This document shows, piece by piece, positions 24,477 through 33,678 of a DNA stretch of 64,000 bases. The DNA lies in NCBI GenBank assembly GCA_947169245.1, contig CAMVPA010000015.1, positions 1 through 64,000 on the forward strand, given 5' to 3'. Numbering within the stretch: the stretch's first letter is position 1; every line of letters begins with the position of its first letter. This stretch comes from an uncultured Prevotellaceae bacterium. Its GTDB lineage: Bacteria; Bacteroidota; Bacteroidia; Bacteroidales; Bacteroidaceae. The position numbers and the translations under genes are program-made. The notes under the pieces were generated by a model that saw only the letters and a list, made by a program, of their open reading frames with translations, did no database searches and was not told the DNA's origin.

Positions 24477-26588
24477 ATGAAAAAACCATTAACCCTTCTT
24501 CTGCTCGCCGTGCCACTGTTGGCGACGGCACAGAACCCTGTCATCAGGGATCAGTTCACGGCCGACCCTACGGCACGTGTCTTCAACAACAAGGTCTATC
24601 TTTATCCGTCGCACGACATCAAGCCTCCCGTCGGACAGCGTCAGGACTGGTTCTGCATGGAAGACTACCATGTCTTCTCGTCGGAGAATCTCACCGACTG
24701 GACGGACCACGGCGTCATCGTCACCCAGAACAAGGTGCCCTGGGTGCGCCCCGACTCCTACTCCATGTGGGCTCCCGACTGCATTGAGAGGAACGGCAAA
24801 TACTATTTCTACTTCCCGTCCACTCCTGCCGGCGGCATGCGCGGCTTCGGCGTTGGCGTAGCCATTGCCGACAGTCCCGAGGGGCCATTCATTCCCGAGC
24901 CGGAGCCCATCAAGGGTGTCAACGGCATCGACCCGTGCGTACTCCAGGCATCCGACGGCAACGCCTACATCTTCTGGGGCAACGGACGCTGCGCCAAGCT
25001 CAAGCCCAACATGAAGGAGCTGGCCGACGACAATCCGAAGGAGACCGTGAAGTTCGGCAACCGCGAGATGGAGATGGTCGGCGTCAGCTGCCTGCAAGGA
25101 CTGCCTAACCGTCAGGCCGAGGGTCCGTTCGCCTTCGAGGCTAACGGCTGGTACTACCTGACCTATCCCTACGTCCGCGAGAACACCGAGGTCCTGGGCT
25201 ATGCCATGAGTAAGAGCCCGATGGGTTCCTACGAGTACAAGGGGCTCATCATGGCCGAGCACCCCAACGGCTGCTGGACCAACCACCACAGCATCGTGAA
25301 CTACAAGGGCCAGTGGTACCTGTTCTACCACAGCAACTTCTTCTCGCCCAGCGATGACAAGCGCCGCTCGGTATGCATCGAGAAGCTCTCCTTCAATGCC
25401 GACGGCACCATCCAGGAGGTCAAGGAGACCATGCGCGGCGTAGGCATCAACAAGGCTACTGAGAAGATTCAGATTGACCGCTACAGCACGGCTGCCGCCG
25501 ATGTCACTACCAACCACGTGGACACCCTCCGCGCCTTTGCCGGCGACTATGCCACCATGCCCACGAAGGGCAGCTGGATTCAGTACAACGACGTTGACTT
25601 CAGCTGTCTGACCGACGGCTACATGCTCATCAGCGTCAAGGCCGCCGACGACACCGAGTTCTGCGTCCGCGAGGGCAGCCCCAAGGGTAAGGTCCTCGCC
25701 CGCTTCAAGCTGGCCGTGCGTCCGCCGGAGCCCGCCCCCGGTGCGGCTGCCAACCCCATGATGGGCCGTTTCAACCGCGACCTGCGCAATCAGTGGATGA
25801 CGCAGACTGCCGCCCTCGAGTACACGCCGAAGGGCACGACCAACCTCGTCATCACCAACGAGGGCAACGGCGCCCTCAGCGTCGACTGGATACAGTTCAA
25901 GAACCGCCCCAAGTATTTTTCTCCTGCTACCGCACAGCCGGCACAGCCCGACGACGAGGGCTTCATCCGTCGCTGGCTGCTCCTGGAGCCCATCGACAAG
26001 CCCAACAGCGGCAACACCGTCTTCACCGACAGCTATCTGCGCGAGCACTTCTACCGCGAGTACTTCAAGGGCCAGCAGACCATCGTGCCGAAGAACGGAC
26101 AGAAGGTGAAGGCCACCTTCAAGCAGGAGCAGGCCCCCGCAGGCTTCGGCCGCGGCTTTGGTCAGGCAGAACCCGCCAAGCCTGAGGTGAAGACCGTCAC
26201 CCAGACGCTCACCTGGCACGCCCTCGACAGCGAGAACATGAACGTCAAGCTCTTCCGCTTCGCCGAGAAGTGGGGCGAGAAGGTCTATGGCGTCCTCTTC
26301 TGGGCCGTCACCATCATCGACTGCCCGGAGGACATCGAGAACGTCCGTCTGGCCGTCGGCTCCAACTCCGCCTCCATGTGGTGGCTCAACGGCGAGGAGA
26401 CGCTGCTGCTCAGCGGCGACCGCCGTATGGTGAAGGACGACGCCGTCTCTCCGCGTCTGACCCTGAAGAAGGGACGTAACATCCTGCGCGGCGCCATCAT
26501 CAACGGCCCAGGCATGAGCGACTTCTGCGTCCGCTTCATCGACGAGAAAGGAAATCCTGTAAAGAACTATTCAATCAAAGCACAATAA
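24477..26588 (+). CDS. GH43 glycosidase with CBM6-like and C-terminal beta domains
   Basis: 703 residues from the ATG at 24477, which gives a clean signal peptide (MKKPLTLLLLAVPLLATAQ); an in-frame extension to 24405 would run through the promoter. The GH43 five-blade propeller carries the base Asp30 (TADPTARVF), Asp152 (GIDPCV) and acid Glu215 (RQAEGPFAFE). A CBM6-like module (about 350-490, GSWIQYNDVDF, GALSVDWIQFKNRP) and a third beta domain (about 500-700, WLLLEPIDKP to NILRGAIINGPG) follow; a GFGRGFGQ low-complexity stretch lies inside the last. Likely arabinofuranosidase or xylosidase on arabinoxylan. First of two co-transcribed GH43 genes, 2 bases apart. Codons are strongly GC-ending. 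Confidence 0.9.
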   Translation: MKKPLTLLLLAVPLLATAQNPVIRDQFTADPTARVFNNKVYLYPSHDIKPPVGQRQDWFCMEDYHVFSSENLTDWTDHGVIVTQNKVPWVRPDSYSMWAPDCIERNGKYYFYFPSTPAGGMRGFGVGVAIADSPEGPFIPEPEPIKGVNGIDPCVLQASDGNAYIFWGNGRCAKLKPNMKELADDNPKETVKFGNREMEMVGVSCLQGLPNRQAEGPFAFEANGWYYLTYPYVRENTEVLGYAMSKSPMGSYEYKGLIMAEHPNGCWTNHHSIVNYKGQWYLFYHSNFFSPSDDKRRSVCIEKLSFNADGTIQEVKETMRGVGINKATEKIQIDRYSTAAADVTTNHVDTLRAFAGDYATMPTKGSWIQYNDVDFSCLTDGYMLISVKAADDTEFCVREGSPKGKVLARFKLAVRPPEPAPGAAANPMMGRFNRDLRNQWMTQTAALEYTPKGTTNLVITNEGNGALSVDWIQFKNRPKYFSPATAQPAQPDDEGFIRRWLLLEPIDKPNSGNTVFTDSYLREHFYREYFKGQQTIVPKNGQKVKATFKQEQAPAGFGRGFGQAEPAKPEVKTVTQTLTWHALDSENMNVKLFRFAEKWGEKVYGVLFWAVTIIDCPEDIENVRLAVGSNSASMWWLNGEETLLLSGDRRMVKDDAVSPRLTLKKGRNILRGAIINGPGMSDFCVRFIDEKGNPVKNYSIKAQ

Positions 26589-26590
26589 CA

Positions 26591-28048
26591 ATGAAAAGAC
26601 TACATAGCATCCTTGCGGCACTGACACTGGCCACTGCCGCTAACGCGCAAATAGGCGCCCCCTTTATCCACGACCCCTCTACCCTCGCCGAGTGCGACGG
26701 CAAGTGGTACACCTTCGGCACTGGCGGCGGCGGTATCATCTCCGACGACGGCTGGTCATGGCACAGCGGCGCCGACCGTCCCGGCGGCGGTGCAGCCCCC
26801 GACATCATCAAGATCGGCGACCGTTACCTCTGCATCTACGGTGCCACCGGCGGTGGCTTAGGCGGCGGTCACAGCGGCCGCATCCTGACCATGTGGAACA
26901 AGACGCTCGACCCGAAGTCGCCCGACTTCAAGTGGTCGACCGCCGTTGAGGTCTGCGCCTCCGACGGTATGGAAGACCAGGACGCCATCGACCCCGGCGT
27001 GCTCCTCGACCCCACCACGGGCCGCCTGTGGGCCAGCTACGGCACCTACTTCGGCACCATCCGCCTCATTGAGCTCGACCCGAAGACCGGCTTCCGCGTC
27101 AGCGGCAACAAGGAGAAGGACATCGCCATCGACTGCGAGGCCACCGACCTCATCTACCACAACGGCTGGTACTACCTCCTGGGCACCCACGGCACCTGCT
27201 GCGACGGCGTGAACTCCACCTATAATATTGTTGCAGGCCGCGCCCACAGCGTTCAGGGCCCCTATATAGATAATGTGGGCCGCGACATGTACCACGGCGG
27301 TGGCAAGATGGTCATCGCCGCCGGCGACCGCAAGACCGGTGCCGGACACTTCGGCCGCACCATCATCGACGAGGGCATCGAGGTCATGTCATTCCACTGG
27401 GAGGCCGACATGGACCAGGGCGGCAGCAGCGTGCTGGCCGTACGTCCACTGCTGTGGAAGAACGACTGGCCCGTGGGTGGCGACCAGTTCAAGGGCGGCA
27501 CCTTCGAGATTGAGAGCGAGCGTCGCGGCTACGCTCTGGAGCTGGCTGTCGACTTCGTCCGCATGAACGTAGCCCGTCGTGGCGGCTTCTTCGGCCGTCC
27601 GCAGCAGAACGCCGAGCCCCCGAAGCCCATTGAGAACCAGACACTCGACCAGGTGAAAGGCACATGGCCCGAGGGCGACATCCCCGTGCGCTGCGGCGAC
27701 TACATGTTCCGTCCCCACCAGCGCTGGACCGTCACGCCCGTCAACGAAGCTGGCGGCTACCTGAGCAACCCCTACTTCAAGATCACCATCGAGGGCACCA
27801 ACCGCGCACTGGCCGCCACTGCCGACAAGGAGCTGACCGCCGTTGCCGAGTACAGCGGTGCCGACGAGCAGCTGTGGCGCATTGAGCAGGCCGTCGACGG
27901 CACCTTCCGCATCATGCCGAAGCGCATCCCCGGCGAGGAGGCCATCAACACCCGCTACTGCCTCTACAGCATTGCCGACTCCACCCCCACCCTCGCCGAG
28001 TGGGACTTCCAGAGCGACAACTCGAAGTGGAACTTCCGCCAGCACTAA
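26591..28048 (+). CDS. GH43 arabinanase-like glycosidase
   Basis: 485 residues with signal peptide (1-19). The propeller has Asp28 (FIHDPSTLAE), Asp134 (DAIDPGVLLD) and Glu183 (DCEATDLIYH), in line with the catalytic base, pKa modulator and acid of GH43. The layout, with SYGTYFGTIRLIELD and YYLLGTHGTCCDG, resembles the arabinan-endo/exo-arabinosidase subgroups. A C-terminal beta domain (about 355-485) follows. It starts 2 bases after the preceding GH43 stop, so expression is coupled. A GGFFGRPQQNAEPPKP linker joins the two domains. Whether it cuts arabinan or arabinose side chains of xylan cannot be decided by reading alone. Confidence 0.88.
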   Translation: MKRLHSILAALTLATAANAQIGAPFIHDPSTLAECDGKWYTFGTGGGGIISDDGWSWHSGADRPGGGAAPDIIKIGDRYLCIYGATGGGLGGGHSGRILTMWNKTLDPKSPDFKWSTAVEVCASDGMEDQDAIDPGVLLDPTTGRLWASYGTYFGTIRLIELDPKTGFRVSGNKEKDIAIDCEATDLIYHNGWYYLLGTHGTCCDGVNSTYNIVAGRAHSVQGPYIDNVGRDMYHGGGKMVIAAGDRKTGAGHFGRTIIDEGIEVMSFHWEADMDQGGSSVLAVRPLLWKNDWPVGGDQFKGGTFEIESERRGYALELAVDFVRMNVARRGGFFGRPQQNAEPPKPIENQTLDQVKGTWPEGDIPVRCGDYMFRPHQRWTVTPVNEAGGYLSNPYFKITIEGTNRALAATADKELTAVAEYSGADEQLWRIEQAVDGTFRIMPKRIPGEEAINTRYCLYSIADSTPTLAEWDFQSDNSKWNFRQH

Positions 28049-28112
28049 GTCACGCCGAAACAACGACGACATACAAGGCATAAACCATTTTTTCCGGCGC
28101 CACTTTACAACT

Positions 28113-28195
28113 CTGCGGCGGCCTCCCAGACTTCTGCGGGGCCGCCGCAGCACTCTCAGGGGCCGCCGCAGCACTCTCAGGGGCCGCCGCAGAAT
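28113..28195. repeat. 21-bp tandem repeat with inverted arm
   Basis: Three consecutive 21-bp copies (28134-28154, 28155-28175, 28176-28195), consensus CTCAGGGGCCGCCGCAGCAC plus T; the third is incomplete. Upstream, CTGCGGCGGCC (28113-28123) is the exact complement of GGCCGCCGCAG (28140-28150) and nearly so of the other copies, so several alternative hairpins are possible in the GH43 3' region. Confidence 0.85.
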
Positions 28196-28316
28196 AGTCC
28201 AGCCCCGTGCAAGAAAAGTGCAAGACTGAGACCGCCAATGGAAGTCTTACCGCTCCCATGAGAGTCATGACCACCCTTCTCCCGCGCGCGTATATATATT
28301 GCCTAACCCCAAAACA

Positions 28317-28367
28317 ACCCTCACTTCCTGCACTTATTGCACTTGAAGAGAGTGCAGGAAGTGAGGG
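28317..28367 (+). terminator. Terminator hairpin of the GH43 operon
   Basis: CCCTCACTTCCTGCAC pairs with GTGCAGGAAGTGAGGG (16-bp stem, 18-base loop), soon followed by TTCTTTTTGTCTTT. A partial extra copy of the 3' arm (AAGTGAGGGTT) follows the stem. Confidence 0.7.
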
Positions 28368-28402
28368 AAGTGAGGGTTCTTTTTGTCTTTAGACAATAAA
28401 GA

Positions 28403-28439
28403 CATCGGCGGCGGCACTCCTTTGTTGCCGCCGCCGATG
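28403..28439. terminator. Hairpin after GH98
   Basis: Perfect 14-bp stem CATCGGCGGCGGCA / TGCCGCCGCCGATG with a 9-base loop, 36 bases beyond the GH98 stop. The T run on the minus strand is weak. Confidence 0.55.
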
Positions 28440-28474
28440 CATATAATGTTGACGAGCAGGTCAAATTAAAGAGG

Positions 28475-31400
28475 TCACCTTCCCGCTGCTTGGGCTGACA
28501 TTACCTTTTTCACTCGACCATCAGCACCGACAACGATATTCATACCGCGCTGCAGCTGCTGGCGGCGGACGCCGGAGGGACTGTAGATGCCCTCAGGCAG
28601 TCGATTGGCAGCATTGACGGTGGTGATGCCCGTGGCGATACTGAAGTCACGCAGACGGCACTCGGTGAGCAGGAACTCCTGCATGCCAGAGCCTATCTCC
28701 TTGAACTGGATGATGTACTTGCCAGACTTGGTGATGTCGAAGGGCAGCGAGTGACGTACGGCAGTAGAGACATCGCCGGCATTGTTGCCATTGATGTTGG
28801 GCGCTGCCTGCAGGGTTTGCGACGACTTGACAACACTGCTGGTGGAGGTGAGGATCTTGGCCTGATAGGTGGGCGTGCCCTTCCAGGCTGCCATGGCGAA
28901 GACGAGCTCATAGCTGCCGGGTTCCAGATTGAGTGGGTAGTTGGCAAGACGGCCATACTCAGCACTGGTCGTACGCCAATAGAGCGCCTTGCCCTGATAG
29001 CCGACGAGGCCGGTGAAGGTACGGGGGCCACTGCCGTTAGTGGTGGGATAGTTACGGACGCTGGTACCGTCGGTGGTACGCCAACCCTCAGGCAGGGCAC
29101 CGCTGGCCACGTCGGTAAAGTCGAGCTCGTAGGCGGCCAGCTTATCGTAGAAGACGGGCTGTATGGTCACGTTCTCGTCGGGCATCGTGAACGTCACCTC
29201 AGCCATGCCATCCTCAACGGGGATGGTCTTGCCCTGGGTAAAGAAGATGGAGTTGACAATACGCAAGGCCTTGATGCCATAACCCTCTTCCGGCGTGATG
29301 GTGAGGCGTACTGTCTCGCCGGCGGCGGCAGCGTCGACATCGGCAACGACACGACCGAAGTCGGCCTCACGCACCGTCACGGCAAACTTCTCCTTGGGAG
29401 CGTCAGACGGTTCGTAGGTAATCTGGTCAATAATCATCGAGATGGAGCCAGAGTTCTGGAGCACCAGCGTGTTCTTGCCTTCTTTCAGACTGACGGTGGC
29501 GACGGCCTCCTGCCAGTCGTTCTTGGCCACCTTCTCAAAGGCAACGGTCTGGGCCGTGCCGTTGACGGTCAGCTTCATGTTACCGGCCTTACTGCTGTTG
29601 CAATAGCGGATCACGATATTGTAGTCGCCAGCCTCGGCCAACGTCAGATAGTGGCGCAAGGCGGCTGACGTCGATGCCTGCATGGTGACGTAGCCCATGC
29701 CAGCGAAGTCTTTCATGTCGGGAGCCCACCAGCCGGAGTGTGTCCGGTTATTAGTTGCATTCTTATAGTCCATATCCTCAGCCTCAATGACGATAGGTCC
29801 GCGGAAGGGTTCCGGCTGTTTGGGCTGCTCCAGCGCTTCGGCCGGCAACAGGTCGGTCAGACGGTCGGTGGCAGCACCTGTGCAGTCTACTCTCAAGATG
29901 ACGGGACCCATGTGCTTGACATTGATGGTATAGGTGCCGGCCTCCGGGTCGTAGTTCTTACTGCTGATACTGGCGTTATGGTTGGTGGCACCCGTCACGG
30001 GTTTGGTCAGCTGACAGCCCGGTTCCGCCGTCACACCGGTAATGACGATCTTATCGACCTGCAGGGTGGTGCTGTCGCTGCGGTAGTTGTTCAGGTAGAA
30101 GTCGATGTGGTCGGCATACTCGCGGATGATGGCACTGGACAGCTTGCCCCAGGTGAGCTCCATCGTTTCGCAGGTGTTGTACTGCAGGGGAATGACGGCC
30201 GTGGCCGACTTCTTCTTATTAAGATAGGTGTACGGGGTGTAGGTGACGAGCTGATTGCGGTAGCGGTTCACGTAGAGGTCGCCAGTCGACACCTCGGGAT
30301 AGAGCTCGTTGAACTCCTTGACCTTCTTCGACTGGGTGCCCCAGCGCGACGAGTAGCCCGACTTCTTCACCTGTACGGGGATGGCCTTGGCCACGTCGTC
30401 GTAGAGCCCTGTCACCATGGGGATGGCGCCATAGCGGCCCGATGACTTGAAGTAACAGAGGTTATCGCCAAACCGTCCGTTGCCGGGATTGCCAGGGTCG
30501 GTCTGCTTATAGAGCCCGTCGTAGAGTGCATCGGGAACCTTGAAGTCGTCTTCAGCATCGTGGATGAGTACGGCCTTGGTCTTGGCCACCACCTCCTCGC
30601 GGGTGGGTATATACATGGTGCCGTCGATGATGCGGCGCCACATGTCGAGCCAGATGCCCCTGAAGTTGGCAAACGTCGTCCAGCTCTTGCGCCTATAGCC
30701 ATCGGAGGTCGTCGACTCAGAAGGACCGCTGAAATCCTCAGTCCAGATGAGCTCCGGTCCATCCCAGACGGCACCGCCATTGACGCAGGTCTGCTCCATC
30801 ACGGTGCCGATGCCGGCAGAGCCTGGGTACTTCTTGCCGTGGTTGTCGCCATACAGCTTACCCAGCATATCGTTCCAGCCGCAGTTATCATAGCGCACGC
30901 CATAGTTCTTCGTCAAGCCCGAGATGAAGGGACCGAAGCAGACGCTCTCGTTGTTATAGAAGCTGCTGCAGTGGGTGTACTTGTAGAGGAACACCATAGC
31001 CTCGGGATACTTCTTACAGGCCTCCAAGAAGCGGGGCTCAGTCTTCAGCTCGGCAATGGGGTCGGTGTCGAAGTGGTAGATGCCACCGCACCAGCTGACC
31101 GTGAGGAAGCCGCCGTACTTGTGCGACATCTCCACCAGGTTGGCAAAGAGGTTCCACCGGCTCGACTTCGTCTGGGAGCTCAGGTCGCCGGCATCGCCGA
31201 AGGCCCAGAACTGCTCGGCGTAGTTCCAACCAAGGAAGTTCGGGTAGGTCTTGAAGAAGTACTCGAAGGTCTCTAAGTCGTTGTCCTGTATATGGGTCTT
31301 ACCGCCCGACGCGGGCTGGCAGGAGAACCACATGTTGTTCAGCTGACAGACCGACGCCCACGACTTGTAGGTGCGCACGGCATTGCGCGGCATCTTATAC

Positions 31401-31636
31401 ATGCTCGTCTCCGAGTCGAACTGGCATGAGAACGAGAGGTTCATGCACACATAAGGCTTGATGTCATCGGGGATGAGGTCGATGATCTTCTGCGGGTCGG
31501 CAGAGTTCCACACGTCGATGTGTACCAGCCACAGCGGATGGCGGCTGTCAATGGGACGGCGCTGCTGAGCCGTCATTGTCTGTGCTGCTACCAACAGTAA
31601 CAGCACGACCAGGCATTTGTTCATTAGGTGTTTCAT
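28475..31636 (-). CDS. GH98 endo-glycosidase, multidomain, probable endo-xylanase
   Basis: 1053 residues; ATG at 31636 (a second at 31624). After the signal peptide, RHPLWLVHIDVWNSADPQKI and LIPDDIKPYVCMNLSFSC mark the GH98 catalytic domain (about 25-600). Then a CBM6/35-like module (about 625-750, IVIEAEDMDY), an InlB-type bacterial repeat (about 755-830, VREADFGRVVADVDA), a jelly-roll domain (about 840-985) and a short tail (IYSPSGVRRQQLQRGMNIVV). GH98 is best known for blood-group endo-beta-galactosidases, but a Bacteroides ovatus member in a glucuronoarabinoxylan locus is an endo-xylanase. Context here (GH97, GH43, GH115) favours xylanase activity. Co-transcribed 33 bases after GH97. Confidence 0.85.
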   Translation of the reverse strand: MKHLMNKCLVVLLLLVAAQTMTAQQRRPIDSRHPLWLVHIDVWNSADPQKIIDLIPDDIKPYVCMNLSFSCQFDSETSMYKMPRNAVRTYKSWASVCQLNNMWFSCQPASGGKTHIQDNDLETFEYFFKTYPNFLGWNYAEQFWAFGDAGDLSSQTKSSRWNLFANLVEMSHKYGGFLTVSWCGGIYHFDTDPIAELKTEPRFLEACKKYPEAMVFLYKYTHCSSFYNNESVCFGPFISGLTKNYGVRYDNCGWNDMLGKLYGDNHGKKYPGSAGIGTVMEQTCVNGGAVWDGPELIWTEDFSGPSESTTSDGYRRKSWTTFANFRGIWLDMWRRIIDGTMYIPTREEVVAKTKAVLIHDAEDDFKVPDALYDGLYKQTDPGNPGNGRFGDNLCYFKSSGRYGAIPMVTGLYDDVAKAIPVQVKKSGYSSRWGTQSKKVKEFNELYPEVSTGDLYVNRYRNQLVTYTPYTYLNKKKSATAVIPLQYNTCETMELTWGKLSSAIIREYADHIDFYLNNYRSDSTTLQVDKIVITGVTAEPGCQLTKPVTGATNHNASISSKNYDPEAGTYTINVKHMGPVILRVDCTGAATDRLTDLLPAEALEQPKQPEPFRGPIVIEAEDMDYKNATNNRTHSGWWAPDMKDFAGMGYVTMQASTSAALRHYLTLAEAGDYNIVIRYCNSSKAGNMKLTVNGTAQTVAFEKVAKNDWQEAVATVSLKEGKNTLVLQNSGSISMIIDQITYEPSDAPKEKFAVTVREADFGRVVADVDAAAAGETVRLTITPEEGYGIKALRIVNSIFFTQGKTIPVEDGMAEVTFTMPDENVTIQPVFYDKLAAYELDFTDVASGALPEGWRTTDGTSVRNYPTTNGSGPRTFTGLVGYQGKALYWRTTSAEYGRLANYPLNLEPGSYELVFAMAAWKGTPTYQAKILTSTSSVVKSSQTLQAAPNINGNNAGDVSTAVRHSLPFDITKSGKYIIQFKEIGSGMQEFLLTECRLRDFSIATGITTVNAANRLPEGIYSPSGVRRQQLQRGMNIVVGADGRVKKVMSAQAAGR

Positions 31637-31669
31637 AACTATCTTAATTGCTTAATTGCTCAATTGTTC

Positions 31670-33547
31670 TTAATCTATCACCATGACAAAACCGCCGCGT
31701 GGTTTGCAAGGTATCGCCGTTGGCAGTTTTTTATTGCTGATGGCCCAGGGCTCGCCGTCGGCAAAGAGGGTGGCCTTGTGCTTCTTCCCCTTGACAAAAC
31801 CAAGGGGCACTGTGAGGACCTTGGGCTCGTCGGTGCCGTTGATACCGGCAACATACCACGTACTGCCACTGCGACGGGCCAGCACACAGCTCTCGCCGGG
31901 ATAGCCGCTGACAAAGCGCGTCTCGTCCCAGGCAGCCGGCAACTGTCCCAAGAAGTCCTGCACCTGCTGCGGCTGCGCCAGGAAGCTCTCAGGGCGGTCG
32001 GCGAGGTGCTGCAAGCCGCTCTCATAGAGCACCGTCAGCGCCAGCTCGTGGGCGTGGCTCGTGATGTGCGGATGCTGTGAGTCGCTGAAGGCACAGGGGG
32101 TGTAGTCCATCGGTCCGATGACGTTACGCGTAAAGGGCAGCGTGGCGTTATGGCAGGCCGCCTTTGTCGTAAAGGTCGGCACATTATTGTACCACTCGGC
32201 TCCATACACGCCCTCGGTAGAGAGTAGGTTCGGATAGGTGCGCTGCCAGCCGCGAGGCACCGTGGCACCGTGGAAGTTGACCAGCAGGTGGTGACGGGCA
32301 GCACACTCCAACAGGTCGATGCAGTAGTCCATGTTACGCTGGGTGTCGCCCGAGAAGAAGTCAATCTTCACGCCGGCCACGCCAATCTTCTCGCACCAGG
32401 CGAATTCCTTCTCGCGGTCTTCGGGCTTGTTCAGGCGGAACTTCGGCGTCGGGGCACCGTCGACCCAGCCCACCGACGAGTTATACCATATCATCGGACG
32501 CACGCCCTGCGACTTGGCATAAGCGACGGCATCCTCGACGGTCTTGCCGTCCTTCATACGGTCCCACTCAGCGTCGATGAGCACATAGGGCAACTTCAGC
32601 GTAGCGGCCATGTCGGTGTATTTCTTGATGATGTTATAGTCGTCGGAACCGTGGTTATAGGCCCAATACACCCATGAGACGACACCTGGCTTAATCCAGC
32701 TTGTGTCCTCCAGCTTGTTGGCATCGCTGACATCGGTAACCAGCGTCGACTCCACTACATCAGCCAACGTTCCGATGATAACGACGCGCCAGGGACTGTG
32801 GTTCACGGTGAAAGGTGAAGGGTTCAGGGTCTCGTCCGGAACAACGCGGAATAACTCGCCTTCGTTGGCTTCGCCTTCGTCCGTCACGACTCGGCCATCC
32901 GAGCTCGCTTGGCGGTTCTCGCTGCTCGGTCCGTTAAACAACGACGATGCGCTCTGTCCCTGCTCAATGTTAGCCTCGGTAATGAGGGCAAAAACAGGTT
33001 CCCCTCCTTCGGAGGGGTTAGGGGAGGCTTCAATCAGTGCCGGATAGCCCCAACGCACGCAGTTGCCATCGGCATCCTTATACTGACGGCCATACGACGG
33101 CACAGCCTGCTGCTTCGCCGTCGTCGACAGCGGGAAGAAGCCCTCGTAGGAGTCGGTCCACTGCTGCATCCAGCGCTTCGTGCCCTCGGCAATACGGTAG
33201 GCCGTCTGTTCCTCCTGGTTGCCCTCGTAGCGGAAAGCCAGACCGTCGTTATAGAGGCGGATGACCAGCTGTCCCACCCTATACTCATTGGCCACGTTCA
33301 CGCAGTGGCTGCGCTTGCCAGCGAGCATGGTGTAGTCGGCCTCTACCCTACGGGCGTTGTCCTGCTGTGTCCACGAGGCGTCACCGGCCGTCAGTTCCAG
33401 CACCTGCTTCTGCTGATAGCTGACAACATACCGATTGCCTTGTTTCTCCATGCTGATTTTCCCGTTGGGCGACACCATCGGACTTGACGCTGCAGCGCCA
33501 CAACAGAGCAGCGCGACCGCCATCATTGCACATTTTCTGATATCCAT
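31670..33547 (-). CDS. GH97 alpha-galactosidase-like glycosidase (second copy)
   Basis: 625 residues from the ATG at 33547, which gives a signal peptide (MDIRKCAMMAVALLCCGAAA); the frame continues to 33586 across the promoter. GH97 core motifs are GVKIDFFSGDTQRNMDY (retaining-type nucleophile Asp) and LVNFHGATVPRGWQRTYPNL, ending PCKPRGGFVMVID. Between the N-terminal domain and the barrel is an unusual insertion of about 60 residues that combines an NPSEGG palindrome, a second repeat (NGPSSENRQASSDGRVV) and a heptad array (NPSPFTVNHSPW); the other GH97 in the window lacks it. It leads the operon with GH98 and has a TACCTTTG promoter box 17 bases before the ATG. Confidence 0.9.
   Translation of the reverse strand: MDIRKCAMMAVALLCCGAAASSPMVSPNGKISMEKQGNRYVVSYQQKQVLELTAGDASWTQQDNARRVEADYTMLAGKRSHCVNVANEYRVGQLVIRLYNDGLAFRYEGNQEEQTAYRIAEGTKRWMQQWTDSYEGFFPLSTTAKQQAVPSYGRQYKDADGNCVRWGYPALIEASPNPSEGGEPVFALITEANIEQGQSASSLFNGPSSENRQASSDGRVVTDEGEANEGELFRVVPDETLNPSPFTVNHSPWRVVIIGTLADVVESTLVTDVSDANKLEDTSWIKPGVVSWVYWAYNHGSDDYNIIKKYTDMAATLKLPYVLIDAEWDRMKDGKTVEDAVAYAKSQGVRPMIWYNSSVGWVDGAPTPKFRLNKPEDREKEFAWCEKIGVAGVKIDFFSGDTQRNMDYCIDLLECAARHHLLVNFHGATVPRGWQRTYPNLLSTEGVYGAEWYNNVPTFTTKAACHNATLPFTRNVIGPMDYTPCAFSDSQHPHITSHAHELALTVLYESGLQHLADRPESFLAQPQQVQDFLGQLPAAWDETRFVSGYPGESCVLARRSGSTWYVAGINGTDEPKVLTVPLGFVKGKKHKATLFADGEPWAISNKKLPTAIPCKPRGGFVMVID
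32800..32834. repeat. Heptad array, 5 x 7 bp, in GH97
   Basis: GGTTCAC, GGTGAAA, GGTGAAG, GGTTCAG, GGTCTCG: 35 bp. Coding strand gives NPSPFTVNHSPW. Confidence 0.75.
32855..32940. repeat. Short imperfect repeat cluster in GH97
   Basis: TCGCCTTCGTTGGCTTCGCC holds direct repeats of TTCGCCTTCGT type, followed by a GAGCTCGCTTGGCGG element related to the one in DUF6057 copy 2. Encodes SSENRQASSDGRVVTDEGEA, absent from the other GH97. Confidence 0.55.
33001..33032. repeat. Palindromic insert encoding NPSEGG in GH97
   Basis: Coding strand GCCTCCCCTAACCCCTCCGA then AGGAGGGG; peptide ASPNPSEGGEP. Second of three near-identical copies in unrelated genes. Confidence 0.85.
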
Positions 33548-33563
33548 AGCTTTAGTTTTTCGG

Positions 33564-33571
33564 CAAAGGTA
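33564..33571 (-). promoter_or_regulatory. Promoter -7 box (TACCTTTG) for GH97-GH98
   Basis: Reverse complement TACCTTTG, 17 bases before the ATG at 33547. Confidence 0.65.
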
Positions 33572-33678
33572 GTCATTCCGCGTCACATTCGCTTTTCTCT
33601 TTGTCTCATTCTTATTATATTATAGGGGCGCAGGCACATTTTCACAGCCACAACGATACAATGGCGCATTTTTTTTCG

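Larger units (their letters stand above)
28049..28474. other. Intergenic region between convergent GH43 and GH98 genes
   Basis: No gene is supported. The stretch holds G/C-rich tandem and inverted repeats (28113-28195), a strong hairpin with a T-rich tail (28317-28367) and a second perfect hairpin (28403-28439). Frames open through the tandem repeat only give a low-complexity Arg-rich peptide. Confidence 0.8.

Noticed and set aside
24489..26219. A 576-codon open frame on the minus strand opposite GH43
   Set aside because: Val/Leu/Gly-rich antisense shadow of a GC-ending codon gene; no start context and no recognisable motif.
28113..28195. CRISPR-like repeat array
   Set aside because: Copies are directly adjacent at 21 bp with no unique spacers, and no cas genes are near.
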